A DNA stretch of 64,000 nt from Cricetomys ansorgei (lineage: Eukaryota; Chordata; Mammalia; Rodentia; Nesomyidae): NCBI GenBank assembly GCA_026225945.1, contig JAMJFZ010001133.1, forward strand, positions 12,087,001 to 12,151,000. Direction: 5' to 3'. Shown piece after piece: positions 35,980-46,914 of the stretch (position 1 is its first letter; each line of letters starts with the position of its first letter). The notes under the pieces were generated by a model. It saw only the letters and a program-made list of their open reading frames with translations, made no database searches and was not told the origin of the DNA. The position numbers were made by a program, and so were the translations under genes.

Positions 35980-35992
35980 TTTCCACTTTTCT
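35980..35992 (-). promoter_or_regulatory. Polypurine tract of the provirus
   Basis: Immediately upstream of the 3' LTR on the minus strand lies AGAAAAGTGGAAA, twelve purines of thirteen. This is the expected site for plus-strand DNA priming. Confidence 0.75.
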
Positions 35993-36879
35993 GCATAAGA
36001 CAAAATATGGCTTTATCTCTATAACACAATTTAGCACTATACCAGCAAAACTATTTACAAGAGGAACAATCACAAGGACAGGACCAAATAAAATAAGACA
36101 TCTATCAAGGTTTTTTATGATGTTTTTGGACAGCAGAAAACCATTATCAACGTCTAATTATCTGGAGTTCACTCATGATCTTCTGGGCTCCTCCAAAGGA
36201 CTTGGATCACTTCTCTCCTTCTGCCCTCTGCAGCATACACAGCTTGTCCTCCAGACTCTGGCTGGCTCCACTCCACTGCTGCTGCTGTTCTTGGTGGTCA
36301 TCCCATGGCACTGGCATCTCCATAATGCTGGGTTCCCTTGCTACAGCTGGGCTGCATTTTCATCAATAGCCTCTCCTGGGCTCTTTTCATGGTGCCAAGC
36401 CTCAAATTCTCTGTATGACACTTTAAATCTGGGCCTTACACTGCTACTGAGGCTGCACCTTCTCCAATGGCCTCTCCTGGGCTCTCATAGTGCCAAGCCT
36501 CAGTTGTTCTCCATGACCCCTTCATGTCTTCAAAACCAGCACCACCTGGGTGACTTTTACAGTACCAAGTTTGGCTATAAGCATGAGATACAACCTCAGC
36601 CAGTTCTGGAAGAAAGTTTCTGTGTGCTGACTCTGAGGAAACACTTTCCAGATTTTAAGATAGAGTCTGATTTGAAGGGAAAATCACAGGTCACCTTATC
36701 TGCAGGGAGGGTTCCTTTGTAGGGTAGAGTTCTCATCACTGTAGCAGATGCATCTTGTCTGGACTTCCTCACATCACCAGTATCTGGACAGGTTTGCAAA
36801 AAACAAAACAAAATGGACTCTGCAAGGTCTGGAGTTTCTTTTTCCCATCTCCATGTTGTGCTAGCTGGTATGATATCCT

Positions 36880-36897
36880 GCCCCACACTGGGAGTCA
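36880..36897 (-). promoter_or_regulatory. Decayed lysine-tRNA primer-binding site
   Basis: Two bases inside the 5' LTR, the minus strand reads TGACTCCCAGTGTGGGGC. It agrees at 14 of 18 positions with the tRNA-Lys(1,2) primer site used by many betaretroviruses. The differences are G-to-A or C-to-T at CpG-like positions plus two others, consistent with decay. Confidence 0.75.
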
Positions 36898-36899
36898 TT

Positions 36900-37237
36900 T
36901 GTAGCAATTCATTGGTGTGTAGACACAGGGGCTTATTTATAGCTGCAAGCCATGCCAGACCTCAGCAGAGGGAACCACTATCCTGGCCAGCACCATTCTG
37001 GACAGTGGAACTCTCCCCCACCCCCCAGCATCTGAGCTCAGGTGATTTTTTTTTTTTTATGGATCCAGAACTCCTCCGATATTCTACTGCTAGCATGTGC
37101 AGATCATAACAATCAACTTCCTCCACATAAACCCAACACCTGCAGACAATACAAAATGCCAAGACCTAAGCAGCCCCTCACCCAACAGTGCATAAAACAA
37201 TTATTTTATACATAACTAAAAATAAACTTCCACAACA
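36900..37237 (-). repeat. 5' LTR of the ERVK-type provirus
   Basis: 338 bases, TG...CA on the minus strand. It aligns with the 3' LTR through the shared blocks 'aaaataaacttccacaaca', 'cagcagagggaaccacta' and 'acctgagctcaggtg'-like sequence. The two LTRs have diverged visibly, so the insertion is old. Confidence 0.87.
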
Positions 37238-37243
37238 GTGCAA

Positions 37244-38360
37244 GAAGGTGGGTCAGACTTCAAGGCAACATGCCTTTTTCTGCTATGACAGACCTGATTT
37301 TTAAGGCAAGAGAGGAGTTTGAAAGCTGGAGTGTTTGAAGTCTACTCTCAGACTATGATTCCAAACACTGTGGTGGAAACACACAGGCATCAAGGGGCCA
37401 GTTTTTTTGTGCTGGCTAAGCAGTAAGAACTATTGGAACCCTGAGGCGCTACGAAAGTCCACAGCCACTGAGACACAACATAAGCTTGATTCTCTTGTAT
37501 TTGGAACATGAGCAAAGTTTTCCAAGCTTGGTTACTAACCAGTGTAAGGAGTCATCTCCTGATGTCTTAAATCCTAAAGAAGTCATAGCTTACTTGTCTA
37601 CTTCCTACATCATGTATCTCCAGTGGAGAAGGAGACATCTGTTTCCTTCTTAGCTCTACTTAGAGTTTCATGTATACCACACTAGAAGAATTGAAACCTT
37701 CAGATAAAATGTTTTAAGAACGCTTATGAGCTTTCTCTATGAATTTCTTTGTATTAACCTGAAATTTTTTTAGGCAACGAAAACATAGTTGTACGTATAA
37801 TAGAATCCTTGCAATGGATTGATCTGTCTATCCAATCATCTATCATTTGTCTGTTATCAATCTATTATATATCCTCTATTATCCATCTATAACTTATGTA
37901 TCTATTCATTCATTCATCTCTATGCGTCCTCTTTACCTTGGAGATTTAGGGTTTACATTTTTATGAATTTTATTCATTAGATAACTTAATCTACACACAT
38001 TATTGATTCATTTTTAGGTAAAAGATATTTATTGAATCCAGGGGTTTTACTTTGAAACTACGATTATTATTATTATTATTATTATTATTTTCTTTTTGAA
38101 AATGCTCAATATATGTATATATATAGTTAAAAAAATACACTTTAAAGGTAATGGCTTCCTCCTTGCTTCCTTCACAGTCCAGTAGGCAAGAGCTTGTTCT
38201 TTCTTGCCTTTTTTTCACGTACCAGATCTGTCCCTTCTGTGGCTTAACTCTGGCATCTCAAGTTTCTTGTTCGTTATAGAGGTCAGAATCTCCATTGCTG
38301 TAGCATCAGATCTAGCCACATGGTTCACAGTCTCTACAGTCTGAGAACAGTCTTTGTGTT
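37244..38360. other. Unassigned sequence with degenerate tetranucleotide repeat
   Basis: Mostly unrecognised. A degenerate (TCTA/ATCT)n region lies at about 37815-37925 and an (ATT)n run of about 28 bases at 38063-38090. Confidence 0.5.
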
Positions 38361-38361
38361 G

Positions 38362-38637
38362 TATTACAGACTGAACTGTGACTTCTCAAATTTCTTGGGT
38401 TGAGATTTGGAGGAGGAGTTTTTAACAATATAGTTAAGGTTAAAAGAAGTCTTAAAGATGGGTCCCTAGGCCAATAGGAACAGGGAAAAGGCCATATGAG
38501 AGGAGAGAAGAAGGCAATTGTTTGTCTATGTGCCAAGAAGAGTAGCCTCAGGGACACCTGCTGAAGTCCAGAATTGTGATGCAGAGAGCTCTGTTAAGTC
38601 ACCCAACCTTTTATTACAGCAGCCTAGCAGATGGGTA
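38362..38637 (+). mobile_element. MaLR LTR (MLT1/MST-like)
   Basis: The order is that of a mammalian MaLR LTR: 'attacagactgaactgtgac', 'gatttggaggaggag', 'aaggttaaaagaagtc', 'ccaataggaacagg' and, at the end, 'ccagaattgtga', 'gttaagtcacccaacctttt', 'ttacagcagcctagcaga'. It is old, with many substitutions, and predates the two ERV1-like LTRs on its right. Confidence 0.72.
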
Positions 38638-38825
38638 ATAGAAACCTACACATCGTTTTGTCATAAAGGAACTGGAACCCCCTCTCCAAGTTCGAAATTG
38701 GCCTTTCCAATTACTCAGTATCACTACCTCACAGCAATCCCTTCTCCAACCAAACACCCTCCCAATCAGTGGAGCCTTCCTAGTGTAAGGCCCAAACCTC
38801 AACTTGACCAAACTTTATTCAGGCT

Positions 38826-39230
38826 TGAAACTCACAGTAAGATGACTAGGCCTAAGCTCATGTTCCTAAATCAACCGTCAGTTCCCAGAAACCAGGAATA
38901 GAAAAAACAATTCTCAGAAAAACCACAAGAGATGGGCTGAAGGCCATAAGGAAACCCCATAACCCCTGCAGGTGGTACCTGGACATATGATCGTCAACGG
39001 AATCAATCAACTTAAAGGTCAATATGTGGTCCAATCCATCACCTTGTGCCTCATGTACTGTTGCTTAAATCTGCCCTGAAAAGGCCCTATAAAAAGACCA
39101 CGAAGGTAGACTGAGGGGTCCCTCTCTTCTCCGTGTATGGAGACTCTGTGAGGGTCGACCCCAGCACGCTGGACAATAAACCTCTTGCTTTTGCATCGAT
39201 CTCGGATTTGGTGATTTTGGGGGAGTTTCA
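38826..39230 (+). mobile_element. ERV1-like LTR, first of two in tandem
   Basis: 405 bases with an 8-base terminal inverted repeat, TGAAACTC...GAGTTTCA. TATAAAAA is at 39089-39096 and AATAAA at 39175-39180, followed by 'cctcttgcttttgcatcgat', a leader typical of gammaretroviral LTRs. The bases after its end ('tttcagtttaaagtctaggg') resemble those after the next LTR ('ttccagtttgggcccctggg'), perhaps a shared primer-site region. No matching flanking duplication seen. Confidence 0.75.
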
Positions 39231-39374
39231 TTTCAGTTTAAAGTCTAGGGACGTTTACTAGAAGATTGTCCAAAATATGTGCATCACCATGTGCATTGTG
39301 ATTTAAAATGTTTTGATGACTATTCACACATTTGACGGCCTTGGGCTAGAGAGTTTTCCCCCACCCACATTGAC

Positions 39375-39690
39375 TAGAACCTTGAGCTTGTATTCTTTTT
39401 AGGAGCCCCGTGACCTTGCTATACGCCAACACCAATCAGTTTAAAGGTTAACTGGCCCCAACCTATCAGAATAAAGAACAGTTCGGGGACCAATCAATTC
39501 GGTTTGTGCCCAGCAACTGTCTAAATTGTGCATAAAAAGGCTCACTGTGTGTTCTTCTGGGCCACCCTTCCCTGCGAGTAGGGATGGCCCCAGCTAGCTG
39601 GATCAATAAACCCTCTTGCTATTTGCATCGATTCCCCGACTGTGGGGGGTGTATCTGTGGGGGTGCGGCGTTCCAGTTTGGGCCCCTGGG
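39375..39690 (+). mobile_element. ERV1-like LTR, second of two, 5' end uncertain
   Basis: CCAAT-type motifs, ATAAAAAGG near 39532-39540 and AATAAA at 39605-39610 are followed by 'ccctcttgctatttgcatcg', the same leader as the preceding LTR. The end is near 'gttcca' at about 39676. The two LTRs are related but not close copies and lie in the same orientation with about 145 bases between them. Confidence 0.7.
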
Positions 39691-39699
39691 GTCCAACAG

Positions 39700-40400
39700 C
39701 TATTGTCTGAAACAGCACCCTAACAGCACCACCACCTCTACCCCACCCCCACCGAGTTCTAATTTAAGTCTTCTCTGTGAGATTCACCAACAATATGTCC
39801 CCGAAAACTCTAAAACTACCATTTATCATGATAAATGTCACTGTCGGTTTATCTGCCTTCCTCACTCTTGCTGTGTCTTTTCCAAGGACAGTTCTGACCT
39901 CTCAGAATAAAAACGCCGCATGAATCTTTTTGATTACGTGCAGGAATGACCCGGTTTGTCTTTGCAACTGTAGCTTTCAATCAAATAGTATAAAGTGAAT
40001 TACACAATGGAAGTAGAAAGGGCCCCGTGGCATTATAGGAATGAGTGTCTAGCGCTTTCCCTGCCAGGTGGTCTTTAGTTGGATTCCAGCAGCCGCAGAG
40101 GAGACAAACCACCACCTGTTTTTCTTGGAGGCTGCTGGTTCCCGTTTCTGTTGAAAGTTGCTACATCAGTTTCTTTGAAGAAGCTAAATTCCGTTTATGC
40201 ATCTCATTAGGCAAGGCCATGAATGGAGGAAGTAGGACTGTGTGGTCTGTGTCTTTAAAGAAGGTGGTGGGTGGCATCATTTGTTAATCAACACATCCAC
40301 AGCCACAGCCACCACCAGCTCAGCCCAGGTCTATGACAGTTTCTAGACCACCTGGGTTTAGTAGTTATGCTCAACTCCTAGAGTGGGCCGAACTAAAACG
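39700..40400. other. Unassigned sequence
   Basis: No recognised feature. Frames of 80-108 codons are probably chance or LTR-derived. Confidence 0.4.

Positions 40401-40403
<3 letters not shown>

Positions 40404-40436
<33 letters not shown>
40404..40436. repeat. (CA)n microsatellite
   Basis: An uninterrupted CA run of about 30 bases. Confidence 0.96.
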
Positions 40437-40438
<2 letters not shown>

Positions 40439-40439
40439 A

Positions 40440-41215
40440 ACAAAAACAAAAAACAGTGGACCAAATGCATGGATTCAGTCCAAAGGCATGAACATTAGAA
40501 ACAGGTGTGAGATGTTTCATGGAGAAAATGAAGCTTTAATTCTCTTAAGTGGCAGAGGTCTGTGCTGTTCTCCCCCACAGAGGTAGCTGCCTTACAACAT
40601 TTTGACAAAGGAGTTAATTATAAACTCCTCCTTCCCTCTTTATTTGAAGTCAATGTTTCCAAAGCCCATATATATACATAAAAACATTTGGGTAATGATA
40701 AACTTTGTAAAATAAAATGGTTTATTTCTTCCCCTTTACATTTCCTCCCAATGTAAGCTCAGATGTGAAGTGCGTTTTAGTGTATGAAGCATATATGTGC
40801 ATTATACTACCTTTTACGTACAAAATGTGCTTTCTGCTGACTTATATGCAAAACTTATAATCTGTGCTCAAATGTGCAGCAAAATATCAGAAAACACAGC
40901 ATTATTATGCTTTGCTCTGTATATTTCTGAATCTGCCTCATTCAGGAAAGTATTTGGCTTTGTGGCAATAGGCAAGTTCCTTACTAATAGTTTGAATTAC
41001 AGCCTATGTCCTTTAAGTATTTAGTTTATCATATATAGTAGATAAAAAAGGATGAACCAATTACAACTCCTCCTTTAAATAGTTATTTTTGATGGCCACA
41101 TAGTGATACAATTCCCTTATTTCTTCATTACTGGTTTATAAAAATTTTAAAGTTGCCTGCTTAAAAACATTCTGTAAAATGTAAATATAACTGAAATAAA
41201 ACACACGCACATATT
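40440..41215. other. Unassigned AT-rich sequence
   Basis: Nothing recognised. Confidence 0.45.
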
Positions 41216-41217
41216 TT

Positions 41218-41326
41218 ATTTGGGGTATGGCTCATTGTTAGAGTACTTGCCTAGAATATGCAGAAGTATAGAATTTGACCTCTAGCTCTACAGAACAAAA
41301 ACCTTTTTTTTTTTTTTTTTTTTTTG
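41218..41326 (+). mobile_element. ID-like SINE and adjoining T-run
   Basis: 'ttggggtatggctcattgtt', 'agagtacttgcctagaatat', 'gacctctagctctac' is a diverged ID element (tRNA-Ala-derived). The 'agagtacttgcctag' block is most diagnostic. An A-rich tail and a T22 run at 41304-41325 follow. Confidence 0.68.
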
Positions 41327-41329
41327 AGG

Positions 41330-42215
41330 GGGGAGGCTACACTGCTGGGAATGGCCAGGGCAACCGGAAATCATTCTGAGAAATGAAAACTCAAGGAACA
41401 TTCTTATCTGATCCCGACATCTTAGACATTGCTTCTTCAGGTTTAAACAAAACAAAACAAAAACCACTTTCACACGCGGAATTTTACAGGGCGAGTTAAT
41501 AAACTTAATTACAATAAGGTAGGCAGCCATGTTGTGTCCTTAGTTTTTCTCCTTGGTTTAACCTTTAAAGCTCAGTGATACATTTCATAGAGCCCGCACA
41601 GTGGAGGCCACCCTCGCCGGTTGTCATAAAGTGACTTCATTTCACCCAGTCAGGCCGCCCTGCAGCATTTGTTAGCTGGTTCCTTGTCTTTGTTCCAAAC
41701 GCCTGCACTTATAGAGACTATCACAAGTTAAAGGAAACAAAAGGCTTACCGTTTTTACTTCGAGAGCTCATCTTTTCCTCCTGGACACTGCCTTTCATCC
41801 CAGAGAGCAGCATTTAGTGGCCCTTTCCTGCATCTTGCCTTCCAGCTCTCAGTGGTGCATTCATTATAGTAGCAAGAGGCAGCCATGAATGGGGTCCTCA
41901 TCATCCTTTGCCTCCTCCTTCCTGTCTAGGCTCTGCATCTTCCTGACCAGTTTCCGTGTCTGGCTGCTACAGCGAGGGTATGTGCAAATTACTGTCTTTG
42001 TGATGAAAATCTGTGAAGCGATATGACAAAGCATTCTTAGAAGGCCAGGCTGTCCCTCCTTGATTAACTGCGCTCTGTGCTGGAAGAGGGTGGGGCCCTC
42101 TTGACTTGTAAAGTGGAGGTGAGAGCTGATTAGGAAAATGCCTGCAGGGTCTTACTGATTCTGCTTGCAAAAAGAGAAATAGATGGCCTCGAAATCCTTA
42201 ATTTGGTCAATTAGT
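41330..42215. other. Unassigned sequence
   Basis: No repeat or exon recognised, and only short open frames. Confidence 0.42.
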
Positions 42216-42224
42216 TATACTGGT

Positions 42225-42880
42225 TGTGAAAAATACACATTAGAAGCCGAACCCACAATACCATAGCAATATGGCTGCCTAAATAAGACTTGCATAAAAA
42301 CAGCACCAATAGACATGTTAATATACAAGAGGAAAATCTCACCAGGCAACAAAGGCTAGACAAAGAACTGCTAGCAATGAATGATTGCTGAAAAGAGGGA
42401 AAACTTGTCTTCCCCAAGCATGAACCTCTTAACTGATTATCCAGTACCAAGTGATCAGTCCTAAAAATCATATACATACAGGGTGCACTAAACAGTTGTA
42501 CCCTAAATAAACACACACTAAACATACACACACACACACAAATATACATATGTATATTTGTGCGTTTGTATATTTGTGTGTATATATATGTAACAATACA
42601 AATTAAAGAAAAAAAGATCATTAATTTGAGAGGGAACAGGGGGTTGGAAGGAAGAGAGGGAGGGGGAAGTGATGTAATGATATTTTATTTATTTATTAAT
42701 TTTTTTTATTTTGTTTTTTCAAGATAAGACTTCTCTGTTGTATCTCTGGCTGTCTTAGAACTCACTCTGTAGACCAGGCTGGCCTCAGACTCACAGAGAT
42801 CTGCCTGTCTCTGCCTCCTGAGTGCTGGGAGTAATATATTTTAGTTTTTTAAAATTGCAAAAAATAATAAAAATAATTTG
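42225..42880 (+). mobile_element. L1 (Lx-like) 3' UTR, 5'-truncated
   Basis: 'caataccatagcaatatgg' leads into A-rich 3' UTR sequence, a CA/TA-rich zone at 42515-42595, then the G-rich tract 'gggaacagggggttggaagg' and 'gtgatgtaatgatattttat'. These are characteristic of the rodent L1 3' end. A minus-strand B1 sits inside the terminal A/T-rich part. Confidence 0.75.
42703..42832 (-). mobile_element. B1 SINE nested in an L1 tail
   Basis: Reverse-complement B1: 'tctctgttgtatctctggct', 'gtagaccaggctggcctcag', 'ctctgcctcctgagtgctgg'. The L1-like terminal sequence resumes on the right, so the B1 is the younger insertion. Confidence 0.92.
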
Positions 42881-42884
42881 GATG

Positions 42885-43315
42885 AAGAAAAAACGAAATA
42901 CATGTTAAAAGTGAGAAACTGGGAAACAAACTGTGGCTAAAGGGGGACTGTGAAACATAAACAAACATCTCGAAATCAGTGTTATCTTTTCATTCTCTGG
43001 ACTACTGCTTAACAGTGTCTCTCATACAAAAGAACACAAGACAAGACTGAGAACTGGTCAGACAGCCTGCCCCATATGCTTTCAAAGGTATCTGAAATGG
43101 CTTTGTTCTTATAGGTTAATTGCCCCTCCCCAAACATGTAGTCTGACGTTCTAATGAGGCTCTTAAATATTACCACAGTGAGGTGAAATGAAACTACCTT
43201 CCTGATACCCACCCATCAACATTTTATATCTGAATAATGCTCACTTCTGTGGCAGGCTATAAAAGAAGGTCGTAACTGCCCAATTTTAGTTAATTATCAT
43301 CGATAGTAGAAAACC
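42885..43315. other. Unassigned sequence
   Basis: Nothing recognised. Confidence 0.42.
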
Positions 43316-43323
43316 TTGACATT

Positions 43324-43383
43324 ATTCCTTTCTTTCTTTTTCTTTCTTTCTTTCTTTCTTTTTCTCTTTCTCTTTCTCTCTAT
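43324..43383. repeat. (TTTC)n microsatellite
   Basis: Imperfect TTTC/TTTCTC repeat of about 60 bases. Confidence 0.93.
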
Positions 43384-43389
43384 GGTTTC

Positions 43390-44345
43390 TTTTACTATCT
43401 TTGCCTTTTTTTTTCTGCCAGAACATCATTACTATTTCAGGTTGACAATCCCCTGCCCCACTATGTCTGATAGCTTTTACTCAGGCCTTCTTGATTGGCT
43501 ACAATCAAACTTAACTGATAGTGTGATGTTAATCCATGGCCTCATGAAGCAATAGAATATTCACAGTTCTATTGTGAGGTGGGGACACTCATGGTCTTTG
43601 CAAAGACAGACGAAGGTGCTTAATTCGCCACAGGGCAGGAAAAACCTTGCCAGGTTTATTTTCCTTTTGCTTCTGTGAATAGCTACAGTCCCTCCAGGGC
43701 TAGAAGAGAAGGAGCTCGCAAGGCATTCTGCTAGCCCACCTGGGGAGGATGAGGCATCCTTTAGCGAAGAGTAATAAAGAAGCTGAACAATTATACAATC
43801 AGGAAGAACTTCGCTTGGTTCACGGCCCTGCATCTTTTTCTTAACATCCTTACCTCATCTAGAAAGTACTTTTTCACAACTCTAGCTGAATCTAACCCTG
43901 ACTTGACTTAGCATTTCTTGAGCACTCAGGTGTATGACATGAGCTCTTTGTCTAGTGAGCTCACTCAGCAACGTGGAGAATACCCCCCTCACTCAGGTCA
44001 AAGCCACCCACTCTTTGTCTGTATTATAAACTCCCCAGAGACAGACACAGTGCTGCCCAAAGCATTTTTCTTGTTTCTTTGTACATATTTAAATTTAGGA
44101 GACATTTTATGCAGAGTGCAATCCAAATGAACTCATAAGTAAGGCAGAGCTCTCTTCAGACAGATAAGGATATATTTTGAGCACTTCTCTATGAGTGAGA
44201 CTCATTCATATTTATTAAATACTGGAGACGTGTTAGCCCTCTTTTAACTTGTTTTTTTAAGAATTATTTTTAGTGTAACTCTTCAAAGTAATATAGAGTT
44301 ATTGGATCAGAATTCAAGTATTACAAATGAGTGAAGAAGTTAAAA
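43390..44345. other. Unassigned sequence
   Basis: No recognised feature. Confidence 0.42.
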
Positions 44346-44351
44346 TTGCTG

Positions 44352-44365
44352 TATACACACACACA

Positions 44366-44409
<44 letters not shown>

Positions 44410-44580
44410 TGTGTACACCATGTATGTGCAGTGCTCATGAAAGTCAGAAGACAGAGTTAGATCCATTGGAACCAGAGTTATGATCAGCTGTGAGTCACAA
44501 TGCGGGTGCTGGGAATTTAACTCAAGTCTTCTGGAAGAGCCACCAGTGATTTTAACCACTGAATCATCTTTCTAGGTACT
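44352..44580 (-). mobile_element. B2 SINE with (CA)n tail
   Basis: A (CA)n run of about 50 bases at 44354-44405 is followed by reverse-complement B2 sequence ('gagtcacaatgcgggtgctg', 'gtcttctggaagagccacca'). The degraded head ends near 44580. Confidence 0.86.
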
Positions 44581-44852
44581 TAAGCACATATTTTCATACT
44601 GTCTGGCAATATACTTTTCATTTTCTCTATAAAATCTTATCAAATGAAATGTTCATTCCATGAAATAAGTTTAATTTTACAATAAAATAACAAAACTGAG
44701 AATAAGCTAAAAAAATACCAAAACATTAATTTATTCCAAACATTTTGTAGACTTAACATGTTCCTTGAATCTTATAGGCAGATAGAAATCAGTTGAAACT
44801 GTTTTCTAGAGGGTGGGAAGACAAATGCCACTTGGAAAAAGTCATTTAGGTT

Positions 44853-45066
44853 TTTGTTTTGTTTTTTTATGCTTATGGGTGTTTTGCCTGCAGGCATGTC
44901 TATGCACCACACGTATACAGTGCCTGAAGAAGCAGAAGATAATGTGGATCCTCTGGTATTGCAGTTACAGATGGTTGGGAGCAGCCATGTAGGTGCTGGG
45001 AATTGAACCTGGGTCCTCTGAAAAAGCAGCCAGTGCTCTTAACCCCTGCACCATCTCCCAGCCCTG
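44853..45066 (-). mobile_element. B2/B3 SINE
   Basis: T-rich tail, then 'gggtgttttgcctgcaggca', 'ggtgctgggaattgaacctg', 'gcagccagtgctcttaaccc'. The head is 'caccatctcccagccct'. It is a nearly complete copy. Confidence 0.93.
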
Positions 45067-45069
45067 GAT

Positions 45070-45895
45070 AATACTACTTTATAATTCGAGTATTAACAGT
45101 CTTTTAAATATCTGTCCTTGAAATACATTATTTAGAGGTGTTTTACCCACAGCTTTAAGAGCCCCTCTTTCTATGCAGAAGATAACACAAGCTTCTCCAG
45201 ACTGACCACCAGGTACTCTGCCAGTTCTCCCTGGACTTCATTAGTAAAAGGAAATTATTATCTTCTGATGCAACTCTGACTTTTTAGAAGTATACAAAAA
45301 TTAGTTTTAGATATTAAAATAAGTTTTATTTTCAAGTGCTTTATGCCTGGAATTTCCATTCAGAGTTTAATTCAAATCTTAGTGCCTTATACAAATTAAT
45401 CCTCCTTTTCAAATGATATTTGAATAGAATCAGACCCATTGTGGAATTTTTTTTGGTAAGCAAACCCTCTCCAGTCCTTCAGCTGTTTGTGTGTCATATG
45501 GTTTGATATTTCTTCACCAGCCTTGTTATCTGTCTCTGTTTACGTCCCCATTTGATCATTTTCTTCCTCAAGTATCATGTTTAGAATTGAAGACAATAGC
45601 TCAGACGAATTCTGTTTTCGAGTAGAGAACATGTCTTTGTATGCTCAAATTGAAACTTGTAATTCATTACAGAGCGTTTAATGGTGGAGAATTAGCCCTG
45701 CTATGTAAGTACTTTCTATTCATCATTATTTCAGGCATGGCTTTGTGACACTAGATTCTTTACAATTTTGAAAAGAACCACCACACGGATATGCGTTGCC
45801 TCCAGCTGACGTTGGAGTTGGAGACCCACAGCTCACGATTCCGCTGCTTACGTGAACCAGTCACTTTCTCCTATCACGAGCACTATTTCTTTTCT
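45070..45895. other. Unassigned AT-rich sequence
   Basis: No recognised feature. Very few open frames. Confidence 0.45.
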
Positions 45896-45899
45896 TTTC

Positions 45900-46053
45900 A
45901 TTTTTCCTTTTTGTTTTTTGAGACAGGGTTTCTCTGTTGTGACTCTTACTGTCCCGAAACTCTGTAGACCAGTCTGTCCTTGAACTCACAGAGATCCTCC
46001 TGCCTCTGCCTCCTGAGCGCTGGGATTAAAGGTGTGCATCACTACCGCCCAGC
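45900..46053 (-). mobile_element. B1 SINE with target duplication
   Basis: Full-length reverse-complement B1 ('gagacagggtttctctgttg', 'tgcctctgcctcctgagcgc'). Both sides carry 'ttctcctatcac' followed by 'actatttctt': about 45868-45892 and 46052-46073. The left copy has three extra bases. This is the target-site duplication. Confidence 0.93.
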
Positions 46054-46074
46054 TTCTCCTATCACTATTTCTTA

Positions 46075-46710
46075 GAGGAAATACCACGATGTGAGGGGTG
46101 ACCTTAAGTGGATAGCATTAGAAAGAACTGCATTTCTTTAACTTCACCATAGAGAGATTGTGAAACTGAGACTTCAGCTTCTAAACTGGACTCTGCAATG
46201 GGCTACAAAATGGGAAATGGGAAATTGCTTCCCATAAGGGAATTGAAAACTCTAGGGTAATTCCTTCTCTAACACTGGCGGAGACATTACCTCTTCCTAA
46301 GTGAAGATAGTGGAGTAACATAAGTAATGATTGAGCCAAAGTCAATGGAGCAAAGAGTTTAAAAGCTTCAGGCATGATGTCTGTCCCTGGAGGTCACCAT
46401 TTCTGTACTAATTAATACTAAGTTTGGGTTGGGCACCTTTAGCTTTTCTTACACTTTTCAGTACATTATAGATAAGTATTCAGGTCTCATGGTATCAAAA
46501 TAGTAGTTTGTATTGAGGGATTTAGTAGAAAATGTACTGTAACCAAAGTTCCACATGGTATTTGGGAATTGCAGTTAATATTTTTAATTCTTCATTGCCA
46601 TAATTTCCAAATAAAATAAATGGTCATATATGATAGTATATGGGCTAAGAGACTTTTATTGTGGTAGAAGAAAAAAATCCTTGGTAGCTCTACATGCCCC
46701 CAATTGGGAG
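46075..46710. other. Unassigned sequence
   Basis: No recognised feature. Confidence 0.42.
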
Positions 46711-46714
46711 ATAC

Positions 46715-46910
46715 ATTTTAAACATTCACTTATGTATTGTGTGTGAGTGTTGGGGTGGGGCACGTATGTGCCACCATGCTGTGTGCAGTTCAGAGGATAA
46801 CCGGCAAGAGTTGGTTCTCTCCTTCCACTATATAGGTTCTGGGTATTGAACATAGGTTATCAGATTTGCTATCAAGGGCTTTTACCTGCTGAACTTCCTC
46901 TCTAGCCTAT
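46715..46910 (-). mobile_element. B3 SINE
   Basis: The 'agttggttctctccttccac', 'gttctgggtattgaacatag' and 'tacctgctgaacttcctctc' series is the reverse complement of a B3. The TG-rich tail is at the left. Confidence 0.87.
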
Positions 46911-46914
46911 TGGG

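Larger units (their letters stand above)
35620..37237 (-). mobile_element. Compact non-autonomous ERVK-type provirus
   Basis: Two direct repeats of about 340-360 bases, 35620-35979 and 36900-37237, bracket about 920 bases. On the minus strand each repeat starts TGTTGTGGAAG and ends CTACA, as LTRs do. The outer flanks are identical: GTGCAA at 35614-35619 and again at 37238-37243, a perfect 6-bp target duplication typical of ERVK/betaretroviral integrases. A primer-binding-like site follows the 5' LTR and a purine tract precedes the 3' LTR. The interior shows no recognisable gag, pro, pol or env. The 201-codon frame at 36117-36722 runs antisense to the element and has no retroviral features. 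Its compactness and LTR length recall the rodent mys/MYSERV group, an inference to be tested by search. Confidence 0.88.

Noticed and set aside
36117..36722. Longest plus-strand open frame outside microsatellites (201 codons)
   Set aside because: It lies antisense inside the non-autonomous ERVK-type element, shows no domain and starts at an arbitrary ATG. Chance openness in C/T-rich sequence is the simpler reading.
41218..41295. tRNA-like sequence on the plus strand
   Set aside because: It is a diverged ID SINE (tRNA-Ala derived). The cloverleaf pairing and box sequences are too degraded for a tRNA gene.
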